Notes under the pieces: generated by a model
The model's input: only the letters and a program-made list of their open reading frames with translations
Databases searched by the model: none
Told to the model about the DNA's origin: nothing
Made by a program: the position numbers and the translations under genes
Source of the DNA: Valencia hispanica
Lineage: Eukaryota > Chordata > Actinopteri > Cyprinodontiformes > Valenciidae
DNA: 64,000 nt
NCBI GenBank assembly: GCA_963556495.2
Contig: OY747709.1
Location: 16,043,900-16,107,899 of the forward strand
Reading direction: 5' to 3'
Shown here: piece after piece, positions 10,029 through 19,069 of the stretch
Position numbering within the stretch: the first letter of the stretch is position 1
Layout: every line of letters starts with the position of its first letter

Positions 10029-10973
10029 TCATTCTAATGTTGCAATTTTGGTTGTGCAGTGGAGTGGCATGATAAGGGACAGTCTATATAAACCTGTGGA
10101 TTCACTGTATTGCCAACTATCTTCTTTATTTTCTTGCAAAGTTTTAAAATCTGTGGTATTATTTGCTTTTTGCACCATATATCCCAAATCTTTCCAACGT
10201 GATGTACTGCTTTTTGTCAGGGATATATGCGGATCTGTAGGCAAATCAAAGAATGGTTTAAGGCTGTTAGACAGTGTTACTGAGGCAGCTGAATCATATT
10301 TTCCATCAGTAATGATGTATGAGGTGAACACTACAGCATGTGAGAGTTGCATAAAATAGTCTTGGAACTTGGGATCAGGTTCAGGCCTCAGAGCCATAGT
10401 CACATGTAACTGGGATGTAGGCATGATTTGTTTGTCGGGTTCAGGGACTACCTGCAAAACTGTGTCCATCATTGTTGTTGTATCTTCAAGGTTTTCTTTA
10501 GGTTCAACTCGTAAAGAGTAGTACAGACCGAGCCCCTGTGGTCTATGAATTGTATTTAGGTAAATGTCATCATTTCCTGTTCTCACAGCTCTCATGCCGT
10601 CTCCCACTGGGATAATTGAGATTTTTAGGGCTGACATTAAGTCTCTGCCTAACAAATTGAGTGGACATTGTGGTGAAATGACTATTGAGTTTTTAGAACT
10701 TAACCTAGTTTTTGGATCTGTTATTAACACTGGTTTAGATAAAAATGAGCGAGTAGTGGCACCATCTGCTGATTTTACCAAAATGCTTTCTTTAGATTCT
10801 GGCAGATTAACGTCAGAAGAGATCACTGTTCTGCAAGCTCCAGTATCACAAAGGAGCTCTACTGTTTGTTCATTAACTTTAAGTGTTATGTAAGGCTTCT
10901 CTTTCAGAACATTAAGTAATTCCCAGGCGCCACAGCAGTCCACCACCTCATTAGAGGTGGTAAAAGTATCTAG
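10029..10973 (-). CDS. pro: ERV protease plus 2H-phosphoesterase-like segment (pro region)
   Basis: Follows gag in the same frame after one UGA stop. There is no ATG at its start, so expression would need readthrough. Numbering below starts at the GTG at 10946. Residues 20-110 form a retropepsin: the catalytic DTGA is at 34-37, the flap region is near 60-66, and LLGRDLM is near 98-104. Retropepsins dimerise and cut Gag and Gag-Pol. Residues about 175-265 are unusual: HVT at 181-183 and HIS at 240-242, each within a hydrophobic strand-like context, as in the paired H-x-T/S motifs of 2H phosphoesterases. The frame ends in TGA (10029-10031) before the reverse transcriptase start. This is probably a CGA-to-TGA change, because the frame is open on the other side. 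Whether the 2H-like part is a real enzyme is inference; the 59-residue motif spacing is shorter than the roughly 75-90 usual in the family. Confidence 0.8.
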   Translation of the reverse strand, partial: LDTFTTSNEVVDCCGAWELLNVLKEKPYITLKVNEQTVELLCDTGACRTVISSDVNLPESKESILVKSADGATTRSFLSKPVLITDPKTRLSSKNSIVISPQCPLNLLGRDLMSALKISIIPVGDGMRAVRTGNDDIYLNTIHRPQGLGLYYSLRVEPKENLEDTTTMMDTVLQVVPEPDKQIMPTSQLHVTMALRPEPDPKFQDYFMQLSHAVVFTSYIITDGKYDSAASVTLSNSLKPFFDLPTDPHISLTKSSTSRWKDLGYMVQKANNTTDFKTLQENKEDSWQYSESTGLYRLSLIMPLHCTTKIATLE

Positions 10974-10976
10974 TCA
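10942..10976 (-). promoter_or_regulatory. gag-pro readthrough signal: UGA-CUAG plus hairpin
   Basis: The gag stop (10974-10976) reads CAA-UGA-CUA-G on the element strand, matching the UGA-CUAG context known to favour ribosomal readthrough. Gag and pro are in the same frame. Twelve bases after the stop lies a perfect 8-bp hairpin, ACCACCUC/GAGGUGGU with a UAAU loop (10942-10961). Gammaretroviruses express Pol by stop suppression with a downstream structure, so context and layout agree. Activity is inferred. Confidence 0.75.
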
Positions 10977-12548
10977 TTGCTGTGTGAACCGCGAGTGATC
11001 TGGGGCAGTTGAACCCTGTGTATGGATCTGATCTCGCCCTATGCCCCCTCCTCGGCCTCTGCCTCTGCTACATTGATTTGAAATGTGGCCTACTTTCCCG
11101 CATATCCAACACGTGGGGGCAGTGTGACCACCTTGATGTCTCCATGACCCCTGTGGTGTGTGATGATATGTATTCCTTTGTGGTCTAAACCCCCTTCCTT
11201 TGTTGTGGTTATCACTTTGATAATAAACTTCCCCCTCATCGTCTTCAACCTGAGTGTGAAATACCTGTGTGTCGGAGTCTGGAGGTTTTGGTTTCTTCCC
11301 CTTTCTTTCAATGACACCTTCTGCAAAACGTGCATTGGCCATAAGGGTAGTAAGGTTGCATGTTTCCCATGTCAGAAGGTGATTTTTAATCCAATTAGTG
11401 ATGGTGGGGTGGAAACTATGTAGCAGACCATTACACAAATGCCGCAAATATGGAGTTTCATCACCATTCTCTTTAGTTAGGCCACTGTGGGTATCATGTT
11501 CCTTTTGGTATCTGTATTTAAAATCATCTACAGTTTCCCCAGGCTTCTGTTTTATGGAGGCCATATGCCCATAATCTGGTTTCTTTTTAAACTGTGCACG
11601 AACTTTATCCGCTACTGCATCGAATTGTTGCTTTAGTGCCCCCTGGAAATCATTCTGAAATTGTAACACAACTCCGGCATCATCTCTTCCTGTGTAATTT
11701 CCAGCTACATGGTGCCAGTCTTTCCCCAGCGATGCAGTCATAGCCTGTCCTAATTCATGACCGTTTAACCGGTAGGATTTGACCACATCCACCATATCCT
11801 CTGTCCATTTTTCTGGATCCTCCTTATGGCTAGTGATTTGTTCTACAACCTCTTTAACGTCTTTAAGTGACCATGGTCTAAAAACATATCTCGGAGTGCC
11901 ATCGGCAGATGGTACTTGAATCATAGGATTGATATTTATTGAGTCCTCTGGTTCACTCTCATAAGATTTATCCTCAGATTTTTTTGGACCTGACTTCTTT
12001 GTAATTCTAAGTCTTTGTTTTATTGTGGTACCATTTGTTTTTTCTTCAATTGCAAATTGATCTCTTGGAACAGGAGGATATAGACCTTCCCCTAAAGCCC
12101 CCGGCTGGTCTGATGGGGGTGTTGGTGGAGGTGCATAAGGTTCTCCTCCAACAGCCCCAGGGGGGTCTGTCTGAGCTGTAGGTGGTGGTGAATAAGGAGG
12201 AGGGCACAGTGTGAGCTCGTCACCTAGCTTTTTCATAAGAAGAGCCTCATCTTTAGCACCTTTGCTCTCTTTTCTGTTTTTTATATTTTGTTTCCTTTTC
12301 TCTGTTTCATCAGCCCACACACGTGCTATTTTTAACTGTGTCTGTTTAAGTTTTATCTTTTTACCTTTAGCGATAAGTGTTTTTGCTTCAAGAACACATA
12401 CAAGTTCTCCCCATTGGCTTCCTTTAAGCTTCCCATCTACTTTATACTTTTTGCGCCATTTTGTTAGAAACTGAAGATTTTCGGGGTTCTTTTTATACAT
12501 ATATTTTGAATCGCCTTCTAATTTGTCGGTGGAAACATCGTTTCCCAT
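10974..12548 (-). CDS. gag: ERV Gag polyprotein, open over 524 codons
   Basis: Starts at ATG 12548, the first ATG after the leader, giving MGN with a glycine at position 2, as in myristoylated matrix proteins. Order of parts: basic matrix-like region (about 1-110), PPPY late-domain motif at 116-119 in a proline-rich linker, capsid-like region (about 210-420) with a region resembling the major homology motif at KQKPGETVDDFKYRY, then a basic nucleocapsid with one CCHC zinc knuckle (CWICGKVGHISNQC, 480-493) and an RG-rich end. Gag assembles particles at the plasma membrane and packages the genome through the zinc knuckle. The frame is fully open and of family-typical length, in contrast to the gutted pol and env. 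A role in packaging or restriction today is not shown. Confidence 0.92.
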   Translation of the reverse strand: MGNDVSTDKLEGDSKYMYKKNPENLQFLTKWRKKYKVDGKLKGSQWGELVCVLEAKTLIAKGKKIKLKQTQLKIARVWADETEKRKQNIKNRKESKGAKDEALLMKKLGDELTLCPPPYSPPPTAQTDPPGAVGGEPYAPPPTPPSDQPGALGEGLYPPVPRDQFAIEEKTNGTTIKQRLRITKKSGPKKSEDKSYESEPEDSININPMIQVPSADGTPRYVFRPWSLKDVKEVVEQITSHKEDPEKWTEDMVDVVKSYRLNGHELGQAMTASLGKDWHHVAGNYTGRDDAGVVLQFQNDFQGALKQQFDAVADKVRAQFKKKPDYGHMASIKQKPGETVDDFKYRYQKEHDTHSGLTKENGDETPYLRHLCNGLLHSFHPTITNWIKNHLLTWETCNLTTLMANARFAEGVIERKGKKPKPPDSDTQVFHTQVEDDEGEVYYQSDNHNKGRGFRPQRNTYHHTPQGSWRHQGGHTAPTCWICGKVGHISNQCSRGRGRGGGIGRDQIHTQGSTAPDHSRFTQQ

Positions 12549-13651
12549 CTTTGCGTTGTTTTTATATAACCCTTAATGGGTTCTATTAATTGGTCTGGTA
12601 AAGTCTGTTGTTAGAATACCAAATAGTTCTATGAGAATAACAACAGTAATTAATATTAAGGTTAAGGTGAATGAAAAAGCAAGAACTATGAAATTAGTCT
12701 GTTGATGAGTTAAAGTTAGTGATTTATTCTTTAATTAATTAAAGTAATCTTTTTTTTTTTTTTTTTGGTCATTTATTTGAGATTTTTACTTGTACTCAAT
12801 TTCTGCTAAAACTGGATCGTATAGTTTTTACTCTAAGTGTCTCTCTTGTGCAACTAGATTGAGCCGTTTTATGGCTCTCCTAATCTAAGGATGTGTTGTG
12901 TAACCTATAAATCCACACAGAACGTCTCTTGTAGTGCCCGTTCAAACCATACGTTAACACCGTTAGGTTTCAGGTTGGACTGGCATACATAAAGATTATG
13001 TCCTGTGTCTAATCTTTCTTATACCCACTTAGGGTGCGGTATTTCGTTTTGATTCTGCTGTTTGTGTTTTTACTTCCATACACTGGCGTGCTTTATTTCC
13101 CAGCGAGGTGGATTGGTTCGCAAACCTAACCCGTTACAACCGTATATTTTTCAAGGTGGTCAGGTTCGCAGACCTGTACCGTTACACCCTTTTTTCAAGG
13201 TGGACCGGTTCGCAAACCAGGTCCGTTACACCCTTTTTTTTTTTGTTCAAATTTTATTTTTGAAGGTGGTCAGGTTCGCAGACCTGTCCCGTTACACCCC
13301 TTTTTCAAGGTGGACCGGTTCGCAAACCAGGTCCGTTACACCCTTCTTTTGTCACTAAACAGTTACGGATCAACACCTGATATTTTATCAGAGAGGCTAA
13401 AGCGTTCTTTAGGCCCAAACAGCAGAATATACCCTGACTATCTTAGAATTTGTTTTGTTAAATGTAAAGGTGCACAAAAAAGACGTACTCACAATGTTTG
13501 CCCTATGCGAGTGACTCAAACCGAATCGATCGCACGGGAGCACGCGCAGGGGGTCCTCGTGGAAGTTATGCAGCCGGCCAGTGCAGCAATTCAGCGATCT
13601 GGATGTCAAAAACAGCCCTTCGACGGAAACCACCGGCGACAGTGCTCCGTA
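12549..13651 (-). other. ERV 5' leader (about 1.1 kb)
   Basis: Noncoding sequence between the primer binding site and the gag start. On the element strand it contains an A-run just upstream of gag (12751-12767 as T on the + strand) and the hairpin array at 13110-13334. A splice donor for env mRNA would be expected here, but I cannot place it with confidence. Confidence 0.7.
13110..13334 (-). repeat. Array of five tandem UGCG-loop hairpins in the ERV leader
   Basis: Five 23-nt units at 13110-13132, 13158-13180, 13202-13224, 13268-13290 and 13312-13334. Each forms a stem of about 8-9 pairs with one bulged base and the loop CGCA on the + strand, which is UGCG in the viral RNA (a UNCG-type tetraloop). 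Units 3 and 5 pair GGACC/GGTCC and GGTT/AACC. Unit 2 pairs GGT/ACC and CAGGT/ACCTG. The stems change on both sides while pairing is mostly kept. Each unit is next to a conserved CGTTACA-type tract. The position suggests an RNA packaging, dimerisation or translation element. Confidence 0.7.
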
Positions 13652-13669
13652 CGTCGGGTCTCGGCACCA
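13652..13669 (-). promoter_or_regulatory. ERV tRNA primer binding site
   Basis: On the element strand TGGTGCCGAGACCCGAC lies three bases inside the 5' LTR end, starting with the TGG that pairs with tRNA CCA. By eye it is closest to the 3' end of tRNA-Phe over the first 15 bases (one mismatch), but it diverges after that, so the tRNA assignment is uncertain. Confidence 0.7.
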
Positions 13670-13672
13670 AGA

Positions 13673-14056
13673 TGTTAGGTAATTGTTGTGGTTTACCTAA
13701 AACAAGTCACACACAAAAGTCGGAGATAATTTAGACAATAAGCTCTGCAGAGGTAGATGTGGTTCAATCAGTTCTGCAGAGGGAGACCAGCAAAATACGG
13801 TAAGGAATGAGCCAACCGTCTGTCTGTTATCAGCTCCTGTCACTCGTCTCCCACTGATCTCATCACTGGTCTCAAAGGGTCTCCCCTCTGCAGGCTCTCT
13901 TTATTTAGTCACACTTCATTAACATATTAAAAGAACAGGGTGTCATGCACAAGAGCATGTGACTGAAACCAAAATGACATTTAAAAAGTACATTAGAACT
14001 ATGTGATAAAAACACCCTAAGAAAATAATAATACACCATTATTATTTTCCCTAACA
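13673..14056 (-). repeat. ERV 5' LTR (384 bp)
   Basis: Runs TGTTAGG to CCTAACA on the element strand and matches 8036-8419 except at two positions. It should hold the viral promoter and poly(A) signal. The only A/T element I can point to is AAATAAAG (minus strand, near 13901-13909). Confidence 0.95.
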
Positions 14057-14435
14057 ATCATCTGTTGGGGTAGCAGCATCAGAGCCAGGGATTTAAAAAG
14101 GCTCAACAACCTGATAAAGAAGGCTGGTTCTGTTCTGGGGGCGACTATAGAACATCTGGAGATGATGATGCAAAGAAGGATTCTTCATAAAATCTAAAAA
14201 AATTATGGACAACCCTGAGCATCCTCTTCATGAGACTGTCATACAACAACAGAGCGTCTTCAGTCGGAGGCTTCTTCAGTTTCGCTGCAATACAGACCGC
14301 TACAGGAAATCCTTCCTGCCCACAGCCATCATCATCTACAACAACTCCTTAAAGAATTAATTATATGAGCTATACCAACACTTAATTTCCCTCTGGGATC
14401 AATAAAGTATTTTTGAATTTTAATCTGAATTGAAA
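14057..14435 (+). mobile_element. Rex1/L2-like LINE, 3' piece
   Basis: Continues the reverse transcriptase C-terminal region broken off at 8035 (CTGTTGGGGTAGCAGC encodes CWGSS-type sequence), with stops at the frame ends, then the 3' end CTCTGGGATCAATAAAGTAT and an A/T tail. The first five bases (ATCAT) are the ERV target duplication. Confidence 0.85.
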
Positions 14436-14690
14436 AAAATTCTTTAAGAATCATACAGTGTAACTTCTGGTATTTTTATTAACATTCTGTCTCCCACAGT
14501 TGAAGTGCACCTATGATGAAAATTACAGACCTCACTCATCTTTTTAAGTGGGACAACTTGCCCAATCGGTGGCTGCCAATTAGTTGATTCTGTTCACTAA
14601 TTAAGTGATGGTAACATTCAATTTAATTTAGCAGTATCACAATTGAGGGGCCTAAGTACAAATATATACAATAATACATCAGCATTTTTC
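14436..14690 (+). mobile_element. Tc1 transposon, 3' part
   Basis: Resumes the Tc1 3' sequence cut at 7296: AAAATTCTTTAAGAATCAT, then CTCCCACAGTTGAAGTGCACC and AAAATTACAGACCTC, which I recognise as Tc1 subterminal sequence. The exact right end is blurred. Confidence 0.65.
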
Positions 14691-15575
14691 TCTTTTTAGA
14701 GGTGATTGGTTGAGCGGTCTATGTATATAAATGAACATAAACATCTGGTTTTATTATGTTGCAAATATGTGGTATTTAAATGTATTGAATACCTAAATAG
14801 CATTCATCTGTAAGATCTCCCACTTGGACCTTTCTGGGCTGAGTTTGCATGTGTTACTTTTCCAGATACATTGAAAACCCACGGTCCAAACATATTTACA
14901 CTCAATGTAAAACACTTTTATGCTGCATACTTTTCTTTCCTTGTGATTCTCTGCCTGAATGAACTTAAACACACACACAATCTGCTTCATGGTAAAGTGT
15001 AGCTGTGTCCAGCCCAGCCAGTTTCCTGGCCCTATCTTTACTTCATTCACCATGCATCATCCATACACATTACTGCACAGTAAGCTGTGAATAAGGGCGC
15101 TGTTCTTATCATAACCCAGGCGTGGTGATGTTCTGAGGCACGCTGGTGCACTGACCCCCTTCCCTCTGTGTCTCCAATAAGCATAACCATATCTGACAAG
15201 GCCGGAGCTGTTGAAGGAAGGAGGAAGATTCTTTCCTCCTTTAGGTACATTACCAACCGTCTGTTCACTTGGCTTATTTCCACCAACACTACTCTGCCTT
15301 GGCCTTCTCCTCAAAAGGGAAGAGCTGTATTTTTTCTGTTTATTCTATTTATTGTTTTCTCAAGCATTTTCTTTTACCCCACTTGTTTACATCCCGGGAC
15401 TTTCTGCATCCAGATGAAGGGAAGTAAACAATACCTCCCTTTGTGGCTTTAGACCAAAAGGAATGGGATCGTGTGGAGAGGAGTTGAGATTACATGTCCC
15501 GCTGTGAAATGGTTTAATGTATATTTCTAGGCATAAGCTTGCAATTTGTTCTCTAGATTTGGGAAAGAACACCCA
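14691..15575. other. No gene recognised
   Basis: Moderately AT-rich sequence. Overlapping short open frames around 15047-15452 show no domain. Confidence 0.5.
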
Positions 15576-16690
15576 CAGTGCCTTGCAAAAGTCTTCATTC
15601 GACTTGGCCTTTTCCACATTTAAGTCAAATTACAATCACAAATTAGTATATACTTCAGTGGGATTTTATGTAACAGACCAACAAATAAGTTTCTCATGTG
15701 TTTGAGAAGTTTGGATTAGGTTGCAGAACAATATCCAAACTTTTAAACATCTCACAGAGTTCTGTTCAATTAAACATCTGAAACATGGAAATAGAGTGTG
15801 GCATAGCTACAAATCAACCAAAACATGGCTGTCCACCTAAACTGACGGGGTATGGGAGCATTAATCAGAGAAGCAATGAAGTGAATGAAGAAAATGTGTC
15901 AATATGACAAACCTTTAGTCACCCATGCCACAAACTTGGCCCTTATGGACTTGTGGCAAGAGAATGCCATTAGAAGTCCCATTTTATACTAGTAGGGGAC
16001 ACATCAAACAGATTAGACCCAATATAAACTTTTGGCCTCTATGCAAAGCATTGTTTGTGGTGGAGCATTAGCATGACATTCAGCTCAGTTTCATTTTTCA
16101 TAATATTTCCGCTTATACTGTACAACGAAACAACTACTTCCACTTTGATAGAGAACAAGCAGAAAGAGAAAAGAACGACTGGCTAGTTAAAGAAGAAATG
16201 CAGAAGTGGTATTGCCATTATTTTGATTGCCCATGAAAAGTTACGAACACGAGCTCATGCATGTTTCTCTTACACTACCATTGTAAATCTCCCTGAAGAT
16301 ACCATCGCTACAGTGAGACATGGTGGTGGCGGAATCATGCTGTGGAGAACCTTCTCTTCAGCAGAAACTCGAGACTGAGGTGGTAGGACTGAGACAACAA
16401 GCCTAAACTTAAAAGAGCTACAATGGAATGGTTTTGATCAAGGGATATACATTTGTTAGGATGGCCAGGTCAAAGTCAAGAACTATATTTAGTTGAGAAT
16501 CTACCAAGACTTGAAAATTGGTGTTTAGAAACACTCTCCATTCAGTCTGACTGATCTTAAGCTATTTATAAGGATCAAATAGGCAAAAATATCAATGTCG
16601 ATCCAAAGATGAAGCATTTTGAAACTAGTGGTTGAAATGTGTAGAATTGTGTTAAAGTTTTAGGGGTTTGAATACTTCTGCAATGCACTG
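15576..16690 (+). mobile_element. Degraded Tc1/mariner copy, family A
   Basis: The left end CAGTGCCTTGCAAAAGT and the reverse complement of the right end (CAGTGCATTGCAGAAGT) are matching terminal repeats. Inside are decayed transposase parts on the + strand: ACATCTCACAGAG and the HTH region near 15750, TTTGGCCTCTATGCAAAG near 16030, GGTGGTGGCGGAATCATGCTG near 16320 (VMVWG-type region) and GAGAATCTACCAAGACTTG near 16495. The frame is broken throughout. Related copies lie at 24442, 38139 and 58500. Confidence 0.85.
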
Positions 16691-17918
16691 CGGGAATCCT
16701 GAAGGGTTGGATACAGAAGGCGTGCATACTCGAATGGATTTCATTAACAACCCACATACTGCTTTTTCTGACTTGATCCTGTGTCTACAGGAATAATGTA
16801 CATGTGCCCATTATCTGGAGAAGGAGCTGCCAGAGCGTGAGGGGCATCTTTCGCCTGACTGACTTTCATTTACAAAGTGGCGATGTTACTTTTGTGTGGG
16901 GAAATGAGATAGCACTGCAGCAGACAGTGGGCTACATTATCCGGAGCTGGGCGCACATCCGGCTTTCTCTTTTCCCCTTTATCAGCGGCTTTTTCTCACA
17001 TTGTTCATCAGCCCACGAGACAGGCGAGGGGAAAAAAAGCCAGTCTCTCAGGATCAATTAGTCACTTGCAGGGAGTTGTGGAGCAGAGAGGGAGCTGGGA
17101 GACAAAAGCTGTGGCCATGTTAGCGTCGCATAGAGGTGATAAAGTGACATGGTCTTTCTTCCAGGCCATTAACGTGACAAGCACTGGCTGTCCAGGGAAG
17201 GTGGACCTGACAGTGGAGTGGTGCCGCACCAGGACGTGAAGATGGCTCTCAGAAGAACATTGCTTTCTTCTTTTCGACACACTTTCTCCACCTCTGAGCA
17301 TCTCTACTCTCTATGCCCCCTTTTTGCCAGCTGTTTTCATTCACTCTCCATCTCAGTGCTCTCCCAGGAGCGACTTTTAGTCTCCCTCTCTCTACCCCCA
17401 CCCGCCCACTTTTGTAAAAAGCTGCCTCCATTTAAAACTCCAAAGTCCTCTATGCACTCATCTAAATTTCTCCTTTCATCTTTGATTTTGCTGTTCTCCC
17501 CCCCCCATACCTCAAATCTTCCATTCCCTTTTTCACAGTATCACCCATCTCAGGTCTCTCTATCGCACTTTTCTTTCCAGCAAAAGCTCATCTTCTTGCT
17601 CCCCTCTTCAGTAGGACACAGGCCCAACAAAACACAGGAAGATGAGAGTTGTTCTTAAAAAGAAGCAAGCAGGTTGGGAGTGGGATGTGATTAAGGCCAG
17701 ATTTATTTCATAGGGGTGTTCTTTGGGATGTGGCTGGTTTGGATTAGTGTGTGCTGTTTGGATCCAGTTTTCATCAGGTTTAATGATGTATGCAATATGA
17801 AACGTGGTCTTGCAGACATTGCTGAGTAAATGAACCCAAATCATAGTCCTTTTCAGGCGTACATCTATATAATTTACCTGACATCACTTGCACAAGTCAA
17901 AATTATATATATACACAC
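16691..17918. other. No gene recognised
   Basis: Mixed sequence. 16800-17060 is moderately GC-rich with an open frame of 85 codons, and 17230-17660 is a C/T-rich tract giving a 146-codon low-complexity frame. Neither resembles a protein I know. Confidence 0.45.
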
Positions 17919-18905
17919 AATCAGCAGACAGTTTATTAGGTACAACTGTGCAACTGCTTCTTAGCACAAACATCCAGCAAGACAATTACATGACAGATCT
18001 TGACAGCCTGAAGCTGAATTTCAAAGCAAACTTCAGGATGACGGAACAAAAGGGATTGAAGTGACTTTGAATATAGCTGGTGCAACAGGGGGCTGGTCAG
18101 AGTATTTCAGAAACAGCTTGTCTACTGGGGTTGTCACACACAACCATCTCTTAGAGTGCCAGTTGTAAGGATGACAATGCCTTGTTGATGTCAGGGGTCA
18201 GAGGAGAACGGGCAGCAGTAATTAAAATAATCACTCATTGCAACCAAGGTGTGCTGAATACTATATTTGAATACATAAAACATAAAACTTTAAAGCACAT
18301 GGGCTCCAGCAGCAGCAGCAGTAAATACACACTAAATGTCACCCCTGTCAACTAAGAACAGGAAAATGAGTTTGCTATTTGCACAAGGTTAGGAAAACTG
18401 GGCAACAACGGATTGGCATTACTTGCCTGCACTTAACTGTATAACCACAACATTCAGATGGTAGGGTCAAAATTTGTCATAGACATTACAAAAGGATGGA
18501 TCCATCCATTCTTGTTCAGGCTGGTGGTTGTATTGGTGTAATAATGTAGGGAATATTTTCTTCCCACTCTTTGGGGCCCTAAATACCTATTTAGCATAAT
18601 TTAAGCTCCAAATCCTGACTATTGTTGTTGACCATGTCCATCCCGTCATAGTGAACCAATCTACTGGATTCTGGATCTGGATAATACACTGTGTCATCTC
18701 AAGCTACTTTGAGTCCGTTTTACCCCAGTGGCCTCCACAGTTTCCAGGTTCAATTCTAATAGAGTGCCTTTTGGATGTGGTGGGACAGGAGATTCACATC
18801 CTGGATGCACAGCTGACACATATGGACCAGAATCTCTGAGGAATGTTTCTAACACCTTGTTGAACCTATGGTATAAGGAAATTACCAAGTACAAGAGGAA
18901 ACAGT
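17919..18905 (+). mobile_element. Degraded Tc1/mariner copy, family B
   Basis: Starts near CAGTTTATTAGGTACAAC. It includes transposase-like segments at 18055-18150 (GATTGAAGTGACTTTGAATA, then TCAGAGTATTTCAGAAAC), 18465-18560 and 18730-18850, the last encoding a decayed WPPQ...IE...DVV motif (normally the third catalytic residue region). Stops and indels are frequent. The family assignment rests on remembered Tc1 sequence. Confidence 0.75.
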
Positions 18906-19069
18906 TTGAATCCCTTTCTTTACTTTTTTATAAATAGCAAACGTAACTATTTATGTTATATTTATGTTTATGTTATGTACTGCGACTGTTTTTCTTGCAC
19001 GAGCCCCAACCTTACTCCTAACCCTAACTTTTTCCACATATTGTTCAACTAAAACCACAAAACCTTGAT

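Larger units (their letters stand above)
8036..14056 (-). mobile_element. Internally deleted endogenous retrovirus (ERV), innermost layer of nest
   Basis: A complete provirus-like structure on the minus strand: 5' LTR 13673-14056, PBS, long leader with a hairpin array, gag, pro, remnants of pol, remnants of env, polypurine tract, 3' LTR 8036-8419. ATCAT lies on both sides (8031-8035, 14057-14061) as a 5-bp target duplication. The LTRs begin TGTTAGG and end CCTAACA. They differ at only two of 384 positions, so the insertion is recent relative to the surrounding TEs. The layout and sequence suggest a gammaretrovirus-like fish ERV: stop-codon separation of gag and pol in one frame, integrase C-terminal type, and PPPY in Gag. 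Large deletions remove the reverse transcriptase core, RNase H, the integrase core and most of env. It cannot move by itself. Confidence 0.93.

Noticed and set aside
10160..10893. Plus-strand frames across gag and pro (for example 10564-10893)
   Set aside because: Antisense shadows of the ERV coding strand.
17218..17658. 146-codon frame rich in Ser, Leu and Pro
   Set aside because: Lies over a C/T-rich tract; no domain, no splice context, opposite strand also open.
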